This document shows, one piece after another, positions 34,554 through 43,794 of a stretch of DNA of 64,000 bases (position 1 is its first letter; every line of letters begins with the position of its first letter). The position numbers and the translations under genes were made by a program. Source of the DNA: Paenibacillus sp. Soil766 (lineage in GTDB: Bacteria; Bacillota; Bacilli; Paenibacillales; NBRC-103111). Location of the stretch: assembly GCF_001428105.1 (NCBI RefSeq), contig NZ_LMSJ01000045.1, positions 300,318-364,317 on the forward strand. The letters are read 5' to 3'. The notes below the pieces were generated by a model. The model was not told the origin of the DNA, did no database searches, and saw only the letters and a list, made by a program, of their open reading frames with translations.

Positions 34554-35213
34554 TTACGTTCGTGGAGATAATCCATACATAATGAATTTAATTGTATAGT
34601 CGATTTCTTTCTTTTCATCCCACTCCGATTCAGGAACTAGAAGAAACCGAGTAATGAGAAACCCCATTATCGTTGAAACGATCAGCCGCATCGTAGTGGG
34701 TTCAGGGAGCTCAATAAGCTGCCCCTGCTTCTGGAAATGCCGAATCGCCTTATAAGCTTTCTCAAGCACCAGCACCGCCACCGACTCTTTAAATTGTTCG
34801 CGAAGTTCATTATGGAATGGAATTTCATGCATGAAAATTTTAATGACAGGAAAGTGCTTGCGAGCAAACTCTAAGCGATTCATGGTAATCGCACGTAGGA
34901 ATTGCTCAACATCGGGATAATCAGCTTCCAGTACCTTGGTGAAATCTTTAACCGCGAATGGTGCAATGAGCTTAGACATCATCGGGGCTACAATTGAAAG
35001 CAGCAGCTCTTTTTTCGTTTTGTAATGACGAAAGATTGTACCTTCCGCTACGCCAGCCTTCTGCGCAATCTCACTCGTAGAGGAGCCTGCAAAACCTTTC
35101 TCAGAGAAAATCTCCACAGCCGCTTGAACAATCTTAATCTGTTTATCGGTCATTTTATCTTCTTCGTCGTTCAGACGCAGCAGTTCAGTTAACCATGGCT
35201 CGATATCGGACAT
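34554..35213 (-). CDS. TetR family transcriptional regulator
   Basis: A 219-residue repressor. The helix-turn-helix reads STSEIAQKAGVAEGTIFRHY (about residues 40-60), followed by a variable ligand-binding domain. ATG at 35213 follows GAGGTG; a longer frame to 35243 lacks spacing. It is the third gene of an operon with the ABC permease and ATPase. Two identical TGAGT-N4-ACTCA sites around the operon promoter are its most likely operators, so it should control its own operon in response to a compound exported by it. Confidence 0.9.
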   Translation of the reverse strand: MSDIEPWLTELLRLNDEEDKMTDKQIKIVQAAVEIFSEKGFAGSSTSEIAQKAGVAEGTIFRHYKTKKELLLSIVAPMMSKLIAPFAVKDFTKVLEADYPDVEQFLRAITMNRLEFARKHFPVIKIFMHEIPFHNELREQFKESVAVLVLEKAYKAIRHFQKQGQLIELPEPTTMRLIVSTIMGFLITRFLLVPESEWDEKKEIDYTIKFIMYGLSPRT

Positions 35214-35246
35214 TGCATTCACCTCTTCTCTATTCATTGACATCCA

Positions 35247-36278
35247 TTATATCTTACGATGCTTCCGCAATGCCACAATATTCAAGATCATAAAGGCGAG
35301 AGTAAATAACGCAAGTACGAGCACATCAAGCCAGATGCGGTCCCAGCCTGCGCCGCGAATCATAATATTTCGCAGAGCGTCAGCACCGTAATATAGCGGC
35401 ATCAGATGACCGATCCAGCGAAGATAGACAGACATCGTATCCAAGCTAAACAAGCCGGAGAAGAAAACTTGAGGCACAATGATAAGCGGAATGAACTGAA
35501 TCATCTGGAACTCATTGTTCGCGAAGGCAGAAATCAGCGTTCCCAAGGAGAGGGCAGACAATGCAAGCAAGAGGGTAATCAGCAGCACATACCAGAAGGA
35601 ACCTACCATCATCAGGCCGAGGACGCTCGTTGCAAACCATGCAATAAGCGTAGCTTGCAAGGTAGTGAATATCCCGAAGCCGAGAATGTACCCAACAACG
35701 ATCTCCCAGCGGCGCAAAGGTGTAGCGAGCAATCGTTCCAAGGTTCCACCAGTGCGCTCTCTAAGGAAGGAAACGCCTGATAAAAGAAAGACGAAGAAGA
35801 AGACAAAAAATCCAATGAGGACTGGTCCGAAATTGTCAAAAGCGGCCATATCAGACCCGCCGTGTAAATAAGTAATCGTCGGTGCAAGAGCTGTTGCGCT
35901 GCCGGTCGGTGTTGAATTCTGCAACGCCTTTTGCAACAGGAAGAGTACAGCTTTGTTCTTGCTTGGATCGCTGCCTTCCAGTGTCACCTGCGGTGTTGAT
36001 CCATTCATGAGGAGTACAGCGTCTAGTTGAACATGATTCAGTTCCCTTTGGGCTTCTTCTGCTGAGTAAACGGTAACCTCCGCATTCAATTCCTGCAGCT
36101 TCTGAATAAGCGGGGTAGGCACATTAACAGCGCCAAGCTTGGGCACATAGGTGTTGCCATTGAAGACTAAAGACATCATGAACAGAATGAGCATGGGGGC
36201 CACTAACATCATCATGAGTGTTCGTTTATCATGGAAAAATTGGCGGAGTATGCGTACAACTATAGCCCGAATTCTCAT
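35247..36278 (-). CDS. ABC-2 type permease (drug exporter)
   Basis: A 343-residue membrane protein: one N-terminal membrane segment (RTLMMMLVAPMLILFMMSLV), an extracellular domain of about 110 residues, then five segments with the LRERTGGTLERLLATPLRRWEI motif of ABC-2 permeases. This is the YhhJ/DrrB-like layout. The start has GGAGGTGCTGGGGC upstream. Its ATG overlaps the end of the ATPase gene by four bases, so translation is coupled. Confidence 0.9.
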   Translation of the reverse strand: MRIRAIVVRILRQFFHDKRTLMMMLVAPMLILFMMSLVFNGNTYVPKLGAVNVPTPLIQKLQELNAEVTVYSAEEAQRELNHVQLDAVLLMNGSTPQVTLEGSDPSKNKAVLFLLQKALQNSTPTGSATALAPTITYLHGGSDMAAFDNFGPVLIGFFVFFFVFLLSGVSFLRERTGGTLERLLATPLRRWEIVVGYILGFGIFTTLQATLIAWFATSVLGLMMVGSFWYVLLITLLLALSALSLGTLISAFANNEFQMIQFIPLIIVPQVFFSGLFSLDTMSVYLRWIGHLMPLYYGADALRNIMIRGAGWDRIWLDVLVLALFTLAFMILNIVALRKHRKI

Positions 36279-37003
36279 GCCCCAGCACCTCCATAGACTA
36301 GGAATGCTTCTTCAATAGTGGAAGAGGAGGTTGCGTGCTTCAATTCAGCAGGTGTACCAATGGCGGTGAGTCTACCGTCTCGAATCATGCCGAGTTGATG
36401 ACACTTGTCTGCTTCATCCATCACATGTGTAGTCAGAAGAATGGTGGTTCCATTCAAACTAAGATTCGTCAGTTCCTGCCAGATTGATTTGCGTAAGACA
36501 GGGTCAATCCCTACTGTAGGTTCATCGAGAATAAGGATACTCGGCTCATGAAGCAAGGCAATAGCAAGTGATAACCTTCGCTTCATGCCTCCTGAGTAAT
36601 TGCTGACTTGCTTCTTCAAATGATTGCTCAAATCAACGAGCTCCATGACAGCTTGAATGCGCTGCTTGCATTTGGCACCTTTGAGGCCATACAAGGCTGC
36701 GAAAAAAGCGAGGTTCTCCTGCGCTGTCAATTCCGTATATAAGGCATCTGATTGCGCCATATAGCCGATTTGGGAGAGCATAGCGAGCTGTGGCATCTTC
36801 TGGCCAAGTACGGTCACCTGACCGGACGTGGGGGCATCAATGCCTGCGATCATGCGTACAAGAGTTGTTTTTCCTGAGCCGGAAGGACCGAGGAGACCGA
36901 AGATCTGTGAACTTGGAACAGCAAGTGTAATATCCTTCAGAACTGTTTTTTCACCGAATTGCTTACTGACCCCATGCACGTGAATCGATGTGGCGGACGT
37001 CAT
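36275..37003 (-). CDS. ABC transporter ATP-binding protein (drug exporter)
   Basis: A 242-residue ATPase. Walker A is GPSGSGKTT, the signature is YSGGMKRRLS, Walker B is ILILDEPTVGID, and the switch is TTH. These match DrrA/YbhF-type exporter ATPases. The ATG at 37003 follows AAAGAGGTG. It is the first gene of the ATPase-permease-TetR operon and forms the exporter with the next gene. Confidence 0.92.
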   Translation of the reverse strand: MTSATSIHVHGVSKQFGEKTVLKDITLAVPSSQIFGLLGPSGSGKTTLVRMIAGIDAPTSGQVTVLGQKMPQLAMLSQIGYMAQSDALYTELTAQENLAFFAALYGLKGAKCKQRIQAVMELVDLSNHLKKQVSNYSGGMKRRLSLAIALLHEPSILILDEPTVGIDPVLRKSIWQELTNLSLNGTTILLTTHVMDEADKCHQLGMIRDGRLTAIGTPAELKHATSSSTIEEAFLVYGGAGA

Positions 37004-37030
37004 GGCCTGCACCTCTTTCCATAATTATTA

Positions 37031-37050
37031 AAGTGAGTAATCACTCATTT
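37031..37050 (-). promoter_or_regulatory. TetR operator 1 (downstream of transcription start)
   Basis: AAGTGAGTAATCACTCATTT is a near-palindrome with TGAGT and ACTCA half sites spaced by four bases. An identical 20-bp copy lies 57 bp away. This copy lies just downstream of the expected transcription start of the exporter operon. Confidence 0.85.
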
Positions 37051-37060
37051 TACTAATCCA

Positions 37061-37089
37061 ATCATACGATAAACGTTTGCACTTGAAAA
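37061..37089 (-). promoter_or_regulatory. Promoter of the ABC-TetR operon
   Basis: On the minus strand TTTTCA (37089-37084), a 17-base spacer and TATGAT (37066-37061) form a weak sigma-A promoter flanked by the two operators. Confidence 0.6.
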
Positions 37090-37107
37090 GTGAGTAATCA
37101 CTCATTT
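37088..37107 (-). promoter_or_regulatory. TetR operator 2 (touching the -35)
   Basis: This is the second exact copy of the 20-bp near-palindrome. It overlaps the edge of the -35 hexamer of the exporter operon promoter. Confidence 0.85.
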
Positions 37108-37130
37108 TTTAAAAAAAAGAGGAGCGAAGA

Positions 37131-37160
37131 AAAAGAGGCATTCCACAGAATGCCCCTCTT
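37131..37160 (-). terminator. Terminator of the secreted helical protein gene
   Basis: AAGAGGCATTC and GAATGCCCCTCTT form the stem with a short loop. On the minus strand it is followed by TTTTTCTTCG. Confidence 0.8.
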
Positions 37161-37175
37161 AGTACCGACCAATAG

Positions 37176-37856
37176 TTACTTTTTCGCCTTTGGTTCCATT
37201 TTGTGATCGACCCACTTCTCGATAGAAGGGGTTAATTGATCCTTAATGGATACCACTAGCTTGTCTTTGGAAATACCTTTTGCTTGCGCAATTTCGGCAA
37301 GTGATTTACCCGCATGCAGCTGTGCGCGGAGCTCGTCTTTGCTCATGCCAAGCGACTTTGCGAGCTTTTCAGTGTCGGGTTTTAAACCGAACTTATGCTT
37401 GCCGTGACCAGGATGGTGAGCGAGTAGGTTCTTCTCATTGAGAATGAACTTTAAATGCTCGGCGAGCTTTTGTTTCATATGGTCACCTTGATCGGCAGTC
37501 AGCTTTCCATCTTTCACAGCGGTTTCAATCTTCGTTGTCCGCAGTTGTTGCAGCTTCGCAGTTAGGTCTGCTTCCGAGATGCCTTTTTCTGCGGCAAATT
37601 CCACAATGCTTTTCCCGCTCTTCAATGATTTGAAGAGAACTTCTTTGTCAACGCCGATAATGGCAGCGGATTCTTCAATGATCGGCCATTTTCTTTTATG
37701 AAGTCCACCTTGCTCACTCTCATCGGCTTGTTGCTGTGTAACGGTTGACTGATCTTCGTAATCAGGATTTTGTGCAATAGCGGTGAGGCTTCCACCCAAA
37801 ATACAGGTGAGTGCGATCGTGCTGATGAACAGCCTTCTCATTTTAGTGGGTTCCAT
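37176..37856 (-). CDS. Secreted helical repeat protein, unknown function
   Basis: A 226-residue exported protein with a signal peptide ending near AIAQN (residue about 29). The mature part has two similar modules: VLFKSLKSGKSIVEFAAEKGISEADL and the later LRAQLHAGKSLAEIAQAKGISKDKL. This SLAE-A-KGIS helical motif recurs in spore-former surface proteins of unknown function. A linker with KHKFG and HHPGHGKHK is His/Lys-rich. AAAGGAG lies about 12 bases before the start. Confidence 0.75.
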   Translation of the reverse strand: MEPTKMRRLFISTIALTCILGGSLTAIAQNPDYEDQSTVTQQQADESEQGGLHKRKWPIIEESAAIIGVDKEVLFKSLKSGKSIVEFAAEKGISEADLTAKLQQLRTTKIETAVKDGKLTADQGDHMKQKLAEHLKFILNEKNLLAHHPGHGKHKFGLKPDTEKLAKSLGMSKDELRAQLHAGKSLAEIAQAKGISKDKLVVSIKDQLTPSIEKWVDHKMEPKAKK

Positions 37857-37967
37857 TGGATTCGAGGACTCCTTTCCTGTTTAATGGGAATTACAGGATT
37901 TAGTGTGCGCAGGAAAGCCTCGGTTTAGTTGAAAATAACCTTAATTTCACATAAATTTTTTATGAAA

Positions 37968-38606
37968 TTATTGCGATGGAGTATCGACTGCAAGCTTGTA
38001 CAAAGGAATCAGTTTCTCAAAGGTTTGTTCAATTAAGCGCTGGAGTTCAGCGGGATTCGTTAACACGGGATCATCGAAGCGGAGGTTTCTTCCCATGAGA
38101 AGCTCAGCTTTTTTGACATCGCGGAAACGAGTAAGTGCTTCGTTCCACCCCTTAGTGTCGAGCAGAGACACTGGAGTTGCATCTTTTTTCATATGATCAA
38201 AGGAGAGAAGGAAGTCTTTAGGAATTTCTGCTTGGATTAGATTCAAATTATTCATGTACGTTTTCGCGATATTGCTTTTGTTCGGCAGTTCATAAATAAG
38301 TGCAAGCCAGATGAAAACTCGATCATCGAATAGTCCGACTTGAAAGTGAGGCACTTGCTTGTAGCCGCGTTTATTAGGACAAATGGCCATCCAGGTATCA
38401 ACGGGCGGGTTAATTTTACGGCGCAAATGTTTCGCAATATGTAGGAACATCTCGGTTCCAGATTGTACGGATAATTCAGCTGCTAACACATCGCCAAGTG
38501 CCTTGAATTTAGGCTGAATTCGCTCTTGAATGGCGGCCATTCGACCGTCTAAACCTTCAATGGCGAAAGTATCGAAATCGTGTTGTGTAAATCCTGTAAA
38601 ACTCAT
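37968..38606 (-). CDS. yktB: YktB family protein (UPF0637/DUF1054)
   Basis: A 212-residue soluble protein. FTQHDFDTFAIEGLDGRMAAI at the start, HFQVGLFDDRVFIWLALIYE in the middle and MGRNLRFDDPVL near the end match B. subtilis YktB, a conserved Bacillales protein of unknown function. GAGGACC lies before the start. It stands alone between the secreted helical protein and a divergent stalk protein. Confidence 0.88.
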   Translation of the reverse strand: MSFTGFTQHDFDTFAIEGLDGRMAAIQERIQPKFKALGDVLAAELSVQSGTEMFLHIAKHLRRKINPPVDTWMAICPNKRGYKQVPHFQVGLFDDRVFIWLALIYELPNKSNIAKTYMNNLNLIQAEIPKDFLLSFDHMKKDATPVSLLDTKGWNEALTRFRDVKKAELLMGRNLRFDDPVLTNPAELQRLIEQTFEKLIPLYKLAVDTPSQ

Positions 38607-38801
38607 TATGGAAGGTCCTCATTTCACAATCATGTTTTTCAACTATTCTAAAGCAATTTTGTACATCTCGCAATGAATCGCTAGTTTCGTTGACATCGTC
38701 GTATAGGTCATTTGATCCATATTGTCGAAATTAGCAGGGAAATTTAGGTATTTGTCGAATGACTAGGGTAACAAGCTAGGATAGGTACAGGAGGTATAAA
38801 G

Positions 38802-39659
38802 ATGAAGAAGCTACCGAAATGGTCAAAAATGGCAATCATAGGAACACTAATGGGAACTTGCTTTGGAGCAGGTGTATATGCAGAGGATGTACTTCAACGT
38901 GTCGACGCGTACATTCGTAATGATTTTAAGGTTGTCGTCAATGGGCAAGCCGTTAAGCTTGCGAATCCGCCATTAATTTATAATAATACGAGTTATTTGC
39001 CAGTCAAAGAATTAGGCGGTTATTTGGGAGCTGTAGTGAATTGGCAGGATAGCACGAAAACCATATTCGTCAATCCACGTGTGAATCCAAATCAACCGAC
39101 GGAGGGAACGGCATCCAATTACTTGGAAATTACGCTGCAATTTCCATATGCGCAGTATATGGATTACCGCGGGGCTACCTATCCAATGTTAATTAATAAT
39201 ACGGATCAAGTGTATTATCGCTTAATCGATGTGGAGCGAATGGGTATTCGCACAGATGGCTTGCGTAAGGCTAAAGAGAAGTTTACAGAACAACTCTACG
39301 TAAGTGAGACTGAACTGAAAAATGTATGGGGGAATGAGCCGCCAAAGATATCCTATACGAATTTCGAACCAATCGTCGTAACCGAAGAGAACGATCCGCT
39401 TAAGCTGAAAAAATTGAAAGAGTACGCAGAAGATTTCCGATATCTGCAAATCGGCCAAGTCAGCGTAGCTTCAAACCCCATAATCTTTGATAAATTAAAA
39501 GAAGAAAATACATACAGCTATCTAACATCTGATGAAACAGGCCATTTTTATCGAACAACAATCACCCTAACTCAAACAACAGCGTGGAATAATACGATCG
39601 ATTATTTCGTTGGAAGTTCTGCGAAAGAAGATATCCAGGCTGGTAAAGTCACGAAATAG
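38802..39659 (+). CDS. Stalk-domain secreted protein
   Basis: A 285-residue exported protein with a signal sequence ending around GVYAED (residue about 29). Residues 40-95 form a stalk domain (VVVNGQAVKLANPPLIYNN, SYLPVKELGGYLGAVVNWQD). The C-terminal 190 residues have no recognised motif. ACAGGAGG lies before the ATG. It ends four bases before the stop of the convergent response regulator gene, so the two transcripts overlap at their ends. It is the third stalk protein here. Confidence 0.84.
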   Translation: MKKLPKWSKMAIIGTLMGTCFGAGVYAEDVLQRVDAYIRNDFKVVVNGQAVKLANPPLIYNNTSYLPVKELGGYLGAVVNWQDSTKTIFVNPRVNPNQPTEGTASNYLEITLQFPYAQYMDYRGATYPMLINNTDQVYYRLIDVERMGIRTDGLRKAKEKFTEQLYVSETELKNVWGNEPPKISYTNFEPIVVTEENDPLKLKKLKEYAEDFRYLQIGQVSVASNPIIFDKLKEENTYSYLTSDETGHFYRTTITLTQTTAWNNTIDYFVGSSAKEDIQAGKVTK

Positions 39660-39663
39660 TTTC

Positions 39664-40317
39664 TCATTCTTGTTTCCGCCTCAAATAAAATATGGCAATT
39701 TGTGTGCGATCTCGTAGGTTTAATTTACTTAAAATTTCAGTTATATAGTTCTTCACCGTACCTTCGCTCAGGAATAACTCCTGGGCGATTTCTTTATTTG
39801 AAAGGCCATCTGAGATTTTAGCTATTATAATCTGTTCATTTGCTGTCAAACCATATCCATCAATTGAAGTGGCCGACACATCCGTTTTGGAAGGGATTTC
39901 TTGAATGAAACTGGTTAGCTTTTTTGCAATTTCGGGATGAACAAGTAAATTCCCTTGCTTTACGGTCTTAACGCCTTGGATGATACGATCTGGGGAAATA
40001 TTTTTTAATAAATAACCGCTAGCGCCGTTTCTTAGAGCCTGTATGATGTACGCATCGTCATCAAAGGTTGTCAGAATCAAGATGGCGATGTCCGGATTGC
40101 ATTGCTTGATGAGTTTGGTTCCTTGCACACCGTCACAACCGGGCATTCGAATATCCATAAGGACTACATCAACGTGAACACCTGCTTGAATAAATGCAAG
40201 AGCTTCATCTCCATTTGTGCAGGTGCCAACGACAGTAATTTCGGGATCCAGACCAATAATTAATTGTAAGCTTTCACGAATAAATGGATCATCATCTGTA
40301 ATTAGAACATGAATCAT
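39664..40317 (-). CDS. NarL/LuxR family response regulator
   Basis: A 217-residue regulator. The receiver has TDDDPFIRESL, phospho-acceptor Asp55 in VVLMDIRMPG, and the C-terminal LuxR helix-turn-helix reads LTANEQIIIAKISDGLSNKE and FLSEGTVKNYI. The start has TGGAGGG upstream. It lies 24 bases after the kinase gene. The pair is divergent from an ABC exporter with two permeases, which it probably controls. Confidence 0.93.
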   Translation of the reverse strand: MIHVLITDDDPFIRESLQLIIGLDPEITVVGTCTNGDEALAFIQAGVHVDVVLMDIRMPGCDGVQGTKLIKQCNPDIAILILTTFDDDAYIIQALRNGASGYLLKNISPDRIIQGVKTVKQGNLLVHPEIAKKLTSFIQEIPSKTDVSATSIDGYGLTANEQIIIAKISDGLSNKEIAQELFLSEGTVKNYITEILSKLNLRDRTQIAIFYLRRKQE

Positions 40318-40340
40318 GATTCTTCAACCCTCCACTTTAA

Positions 40341-41474
40341 TTACTCATGTACATGACGAAAAGTTGGCAAAACCGTTGTTACGGTGTATAGATCCTCATC
40401 GGCTATGAGGAGATTCCCCCCAATAAGCTTACTCCGTTCCTCCATCCCAGTTAGTCCTAAGCCCTTAACTAGTGGTTCTGAAGCACGTTTACCATTGTTG
40501 GAAATCGCCATGGATACTTGATGCGGCGTAAACTTTAAAACCAAGTGAACCTGTGTGGCTGATCCGTGCCGTATCGCATTCGTAATCGCCTCTTGTGCAT
40601 TGCGGTAAAGAATGAATTCCATGCTGGGATACAAATCATAGGGCATGCCTTCGATACTCATTTCGATGTGGATGCCATTCTCTTGTTTCAGTCCTTCAAT
40701 CAGCTTATGCAGAGAGTAGCCATGCAGGGACTGCTCATCAGGCTTCAATCTACGCACGGTAGAGCGAAGGAGTTCCATGCTTTCACCAAGCTGGTCACGG
40801 ACGGAGCCAAGCATCTCGGTTCCTTTTTTCGGCTGTATGGGAAGAATGCTAAGAGAGGCCTCCATCATCATTTTTAGACGAATGAGCTTATGACCCAAAT
40901 CATCATGGAGGTCATGTGAGATTCGGTTTCGTTCCTCGGTTTGGGCGATATGCTCAACCTTTCTTGCATAATCCAATAACCGAAGTCGTGCTTCATCCAA
41001 GTCATAATGCTGCTTGCGAAGTTGATCAAAAAGCAGGTGTACATCTTCTTTATTTTGTTTCGTTTGCTGCAGTTGAAAAAGAATGAGTGTGAGTGCTAGG
41101 TACATGAGATTGGCAATGATGTAATAACTAGTCGGCTGGTTTAGCAAGGTAAGATTCAGAACAAGTAGTTGTATGAGCCATACCGGAAACTGTGTTCGTG
41201 CCGTCGTATGATCTCCAAACGTTAGTAATGTTGAGAAAAAAGCGATGAACCATATTCCGTTGCAGTAGTAGTTCATCCAGCCAACACTGCCTATTTCAAT
41301 TAGCAGCATCGGGAAGGCGTGTGGGAACCGTGTTCGGCGTATTTCTGTCATTGCAAAGTAGAGAAGAACAAGAAGGGTGTAAGTATCATTAGAAGCATAA
41401 TTCTCCAAATACATGGAGGCGATGGCTGGAATCAGAATGAGTAAATAACGTGTAAGATGGAGTTGACGTTGCAA
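40341..41474 (-). CDS. Sensor histidine kinase (HisKA_3, LnrJ/DesK-like)
   Basis: A 377-residue membrane kinase. About five hydrophobic segments fill residues 8-135 with only short loops, so it probably senses within the membrane. A coiled coil leads to RISHDLHDDLGHKLIRLK (His187), then an HATPase domain with NAITNAIRHG and GLGLTGMEERSKLIGG. This intramembrane-sensing layout resembles DesK, YvfT and LnrJ. The start is TTG at 41474 with AAAGGAAGG upstream. Confidence 0.92.
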   Translation of the reverse strand: MQRQLHLTRYLLILIPAIASMYLENYASNDTYTLLVLLYFAMTEIRRTRFPHAFPMLLIEIGSVGWMNYYCNGIWFIAFFSTLLTFGDHTTARTQFPVWLIQLLVLNLTLLNQPTSYYIIANLMYLALTLILFQLQQTKQNKEDVHLLFDQLRKQHYDLDEARLRLLDYARKVEHIAQTEERNRISHDLHDDLGHKLIRLKMMMEASLSILPIQPKKGTEMLGSVRDQLGESMELLRSTVRRLKPDEQSLHGYSLHKLIEGLKQENGIHIEMSIEGMPYDLYPSMEFILYRNAQEAITNAIRHGSATQVHLVLKFTPHQVSMAISNNGKRASEPLVKGLGLTGMEERSKLIGGNLLIADEDLYTVTTVLPTFRHVHE

Positions 41475-41557
41475 GCCGTTTTCCTTCCTTTATTGGGCGT
41501 TTTTAGTGAAGTATAGCATATACCACATAGGTCTTTACACGTTGCGTTGTGAGAAAA

Positions 41558-41569
41558 TGACTTTTGTCA
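41558..41569. promoter_or_regulatory. Inverted repeat between the kinase and exporter genes
   Basis: TGAC-TTTT-GTCA is a perfect 4+4 inverted repeat in the 186-bp region between the divergent kinase and exporter genes. It is a candidate binding site for the LuxR-type response regulator. Confidence 0.45.
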
Positions 41570-41660
41570 CCTCGATTAATGACTTCTTCTACCTGATACC
41601 ATGGCTGGGAACGTGTACAATAACCATAATCTGTATTGTAGAAGAAAGGAAGAGGGATCT

Positions 41661-42596
41661 ATGAGCTTTGTTCAATTGAAAAATGTTGTAAAGAAATATA
41701 ATGATCGCATTTCAGTCGACCATTTGAATCTTACTATTCGTGAAGGCGAAGTTTTCGGTCTGTTAGGCCCTAATGGAGCGGGCAAAAGCTCGACGATTAA
41801 AATGCTAAGCGGACTGTTGAAAATTGATCAAGGCGAGGTGCTTGTTGGCGGATGTTCCGTAGCTAAAAACCCGATAGAGGTTAAGCGTCAAATTGGTCTT
41901 GTTCCTCAAGAATTAGCGATTTATGAAAACTTAAGTGCTCGAGAGAATGTCACTTTTTTTGCGAAGTTATACGGATTACGAGGAAAGTTGTTAAAAGACA
42001 GAGTAGAAGAATCATTGTCCTTCGTTGGCTTGTTAGATCGAGCGAGCGATCTAGCAAGCTCATTCTCGGGTGGAATGAAGCGGAGATTAAACATTGCGTG
42101 CGCGATTATGCATCATCCTAAACTGATCATTATGGATGAACCTACGGTGGGGATCGATCCCCAATCACGTAATCATATTTTGGAATCGGTACGTGAGTTG
42201 AACCGGATTGGTTCAACGATTATCTATACCTCACACTATATGGAGGAAGTGTCTACGATCTCTACGAGGGTCGGCATCATGGATCATGGTCATCTCATCG
42301 CATGTGGCACGCAGGAGGAACTGAGAAGTAAGGTTGCACAGGACAACAAAATTATTCTGCAAGTAACGAATCTGGTTGATCTAGCTATACAAGAGCTAAG
42401 GGAGCATCCATTGATTAAAAATGTGATCCACACTGATCAAACGATTGAACTTATTGTAGGAACGACGCAAAGTTATTTGCAAGATATCTTATTTATTCTT
42501 TCCAAGCATGGTGTCAAGATTCAGACGCTCTCCCAAGTAGAGCCTGATCTAGAGGCTTTGTTCCTGTCATTGACGGGAAGAACCTTGAGAGACTAG
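41661..42596 (+). CDS. ABC transporter ATP-binding protein (LnrL-like)
   Basis: A 311-residue ATPase. Walker A GPNGAGKSS, signature FSGGMKRRLN, Walker B LIIMDEPTVGID and switch TSH are all present, followed by a C-terminal domain typical of the NodI/DrrA-type exporters. ATG at 41661 follows GGAAGAGGGATCT; a longer frame from 41601 lacks a site. It starts a three-gene exporter unit. The neighbouring kinase-regulator pair and two permeases match the LnrLMN layout. Confidence 0.92.
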   Translation: MSFVQLKNVVKKYNDRISVDHLNLTIREGEVFGLLGPNGAGKSSTIKMLSGLLKIDQGEVLVGGCSVAKNPIEVKRQIGLVPQELAIYENLSARENVTFFAKLYGLRGKLLKDRVEESLSFVGLLDRASDLASSFSGGMKRRLNIACAIMHHPKLIIMDEPTVGIDPQSRNHILESVRELNRIGSTIIYTSHYMEEVSTISTRVGIMDHGHLIACGTQEELRSKVAQDNKIILQVTNLVDLAIQELREHPLIKNVIHTDQTIELIVGTTQSYLQDILFILSKHGVKIQTLSQVEPDLEALFLSLTGRTLRD

Positions 42597-42606
42597 GAGG
42601 GATACC

Positions 42607-43794
42607 ATGCAAATGTGGACAATTGCGATATATGAAATCCATCGAAAACTAAGGATGCGGTACGTGTTCTTGATTCAATTGCTAATGCCTCTAATGTTGA
42701 TCTTTATCTTAGGCTCGGCGCTCTCAGGTGCTTTTAAAACGGAAGATAAGACGCCTAGCCCTGTGAAAGTGGACCTTGTGCAAGATGATACTGGGGCATT
42801 ACGTGAGAGTTTTCTAGGCTTCTTAGCAACGCCGGAAATTAACAAACTTATACAAACCAATGTCATTTCAACTCGGGAGGAAGCAGTCAAAAGGTTGAGA
42901 GATGGCGAATCGGAGTTTGCTCTTCTGATTCCAAGTGATTTCAGTAGTCAAGTTACCTCAGGCAATGCCTCACAGTGGGAAATGATCCTAGGTAAAGATT
43001 ATTTGTCAAATCTAACAGCACAAATGGTATTTCGTTCCTTCCTGGATGACGTAAATCACAAACAAGCAATAGCCATGATGGCAAATGCGTATGCTTCTAG
43101 CCAGATTCAGAACCCGACGAGTGCTGCATCTACGGAGAAATTGACTACCAGCGATTCGTTTGTCCAAGTAGGCAAGCTTGCAGCCTCAAATGCGAACTAC
43201 ACAGCTATGCAGTATTACGCGGCTTCGATGTTAATTATGTTTTTATTATACTCAGGCATGATAGCAGCATTTAGCCTGCAGGATGAGAAGGAGAAGCACA
43301 CTTTATCTCGTTTAAATGCGATGCCTATTCAACAATATCACATATTAGTAGGCAAAATCCTCGGCAATATCGTTATTTCCATCGGGCAGGTTGTGGTTAT
43401 CGTTGGAGCTACCAAATTGTTCTATGGTGTTGATTGGGGCTCGAACTTCTTGTTACTCTTCCTCATAAGTTTATGCATCATCACAACGTCAATGAGTTTA
43501 GCCATTGTGGTTATGCTTCTTTCAAAATCAAATAAAAGCATCTCAACCACCTTTCAATCGGTCATTATGATTATGACATTCTTAAGCGGAGGCTTTACAC
43601 CGCTTCCAGACGGCTTCGTTAAGCAGTTAGGCTCATTTACGCTGAATTATTGGGGAATGCAAAGTATGTTTCACCTCATGCTTGGAAGTGAAGCCGGTAT
43701 AGTCTCCCATCACATTTTGATCTTAGCTTGTATCAGTTTAGGCATGTTGGGACTCGGATTGCTTCTTTATCGAAAAGGGGGATATCATGAATAG
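42607..43794 (+). CDS. ABC-2 permease, first of two (LnrM-like)
   Basis: A 395-residue permease with one N-terminal membrane segment (YVFLIQLLMPLMLIFILGSA), a large extracellular domain of about 180 residues, and five or six C-terminal segments. ETSLTDFS-type loops and the KEKHTLSRLNAMPIQQYHIL segment match ABC-2 permeases of the YhhJ group. TAGGAGGG lies before the ATG. It ends eight bases inside the next gene. Confidence 0.9.
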   Translation: MQMWTIAIYEIHRKLRMRYVFLIQLLMPLMLIFILGSALSGAFKTEDKTPSPVKVDLVQDDTGALRESFLGFLATPEINKLIQTNVISTREEAVKRLRDGESEFALLIPSDFSSQVTSGNASQWEMILGKDYLSNLTAQMVFRSFLDDVNHKQAIAMMANAYASSQIQNPTSAASTEKLTTSDSFVQVGKLAASNANYTAMQYYAASMLIMFLLYSGMIAAFSLQDEKEKHTLSRLNAMPIQQYHILVGKILGNIVISIGQVVVIVGATKLFYGVDWGSNFLLLFLISLCIITTSMSLAIVVMLLSKSNKSISTTFQSVIMIMTFLSGGFTPLPDGFVKQLGSFTLNYWGMQSMFHLMLGSEAGIVSHHILILACISLGMLGLGLLLYRKGGYHE

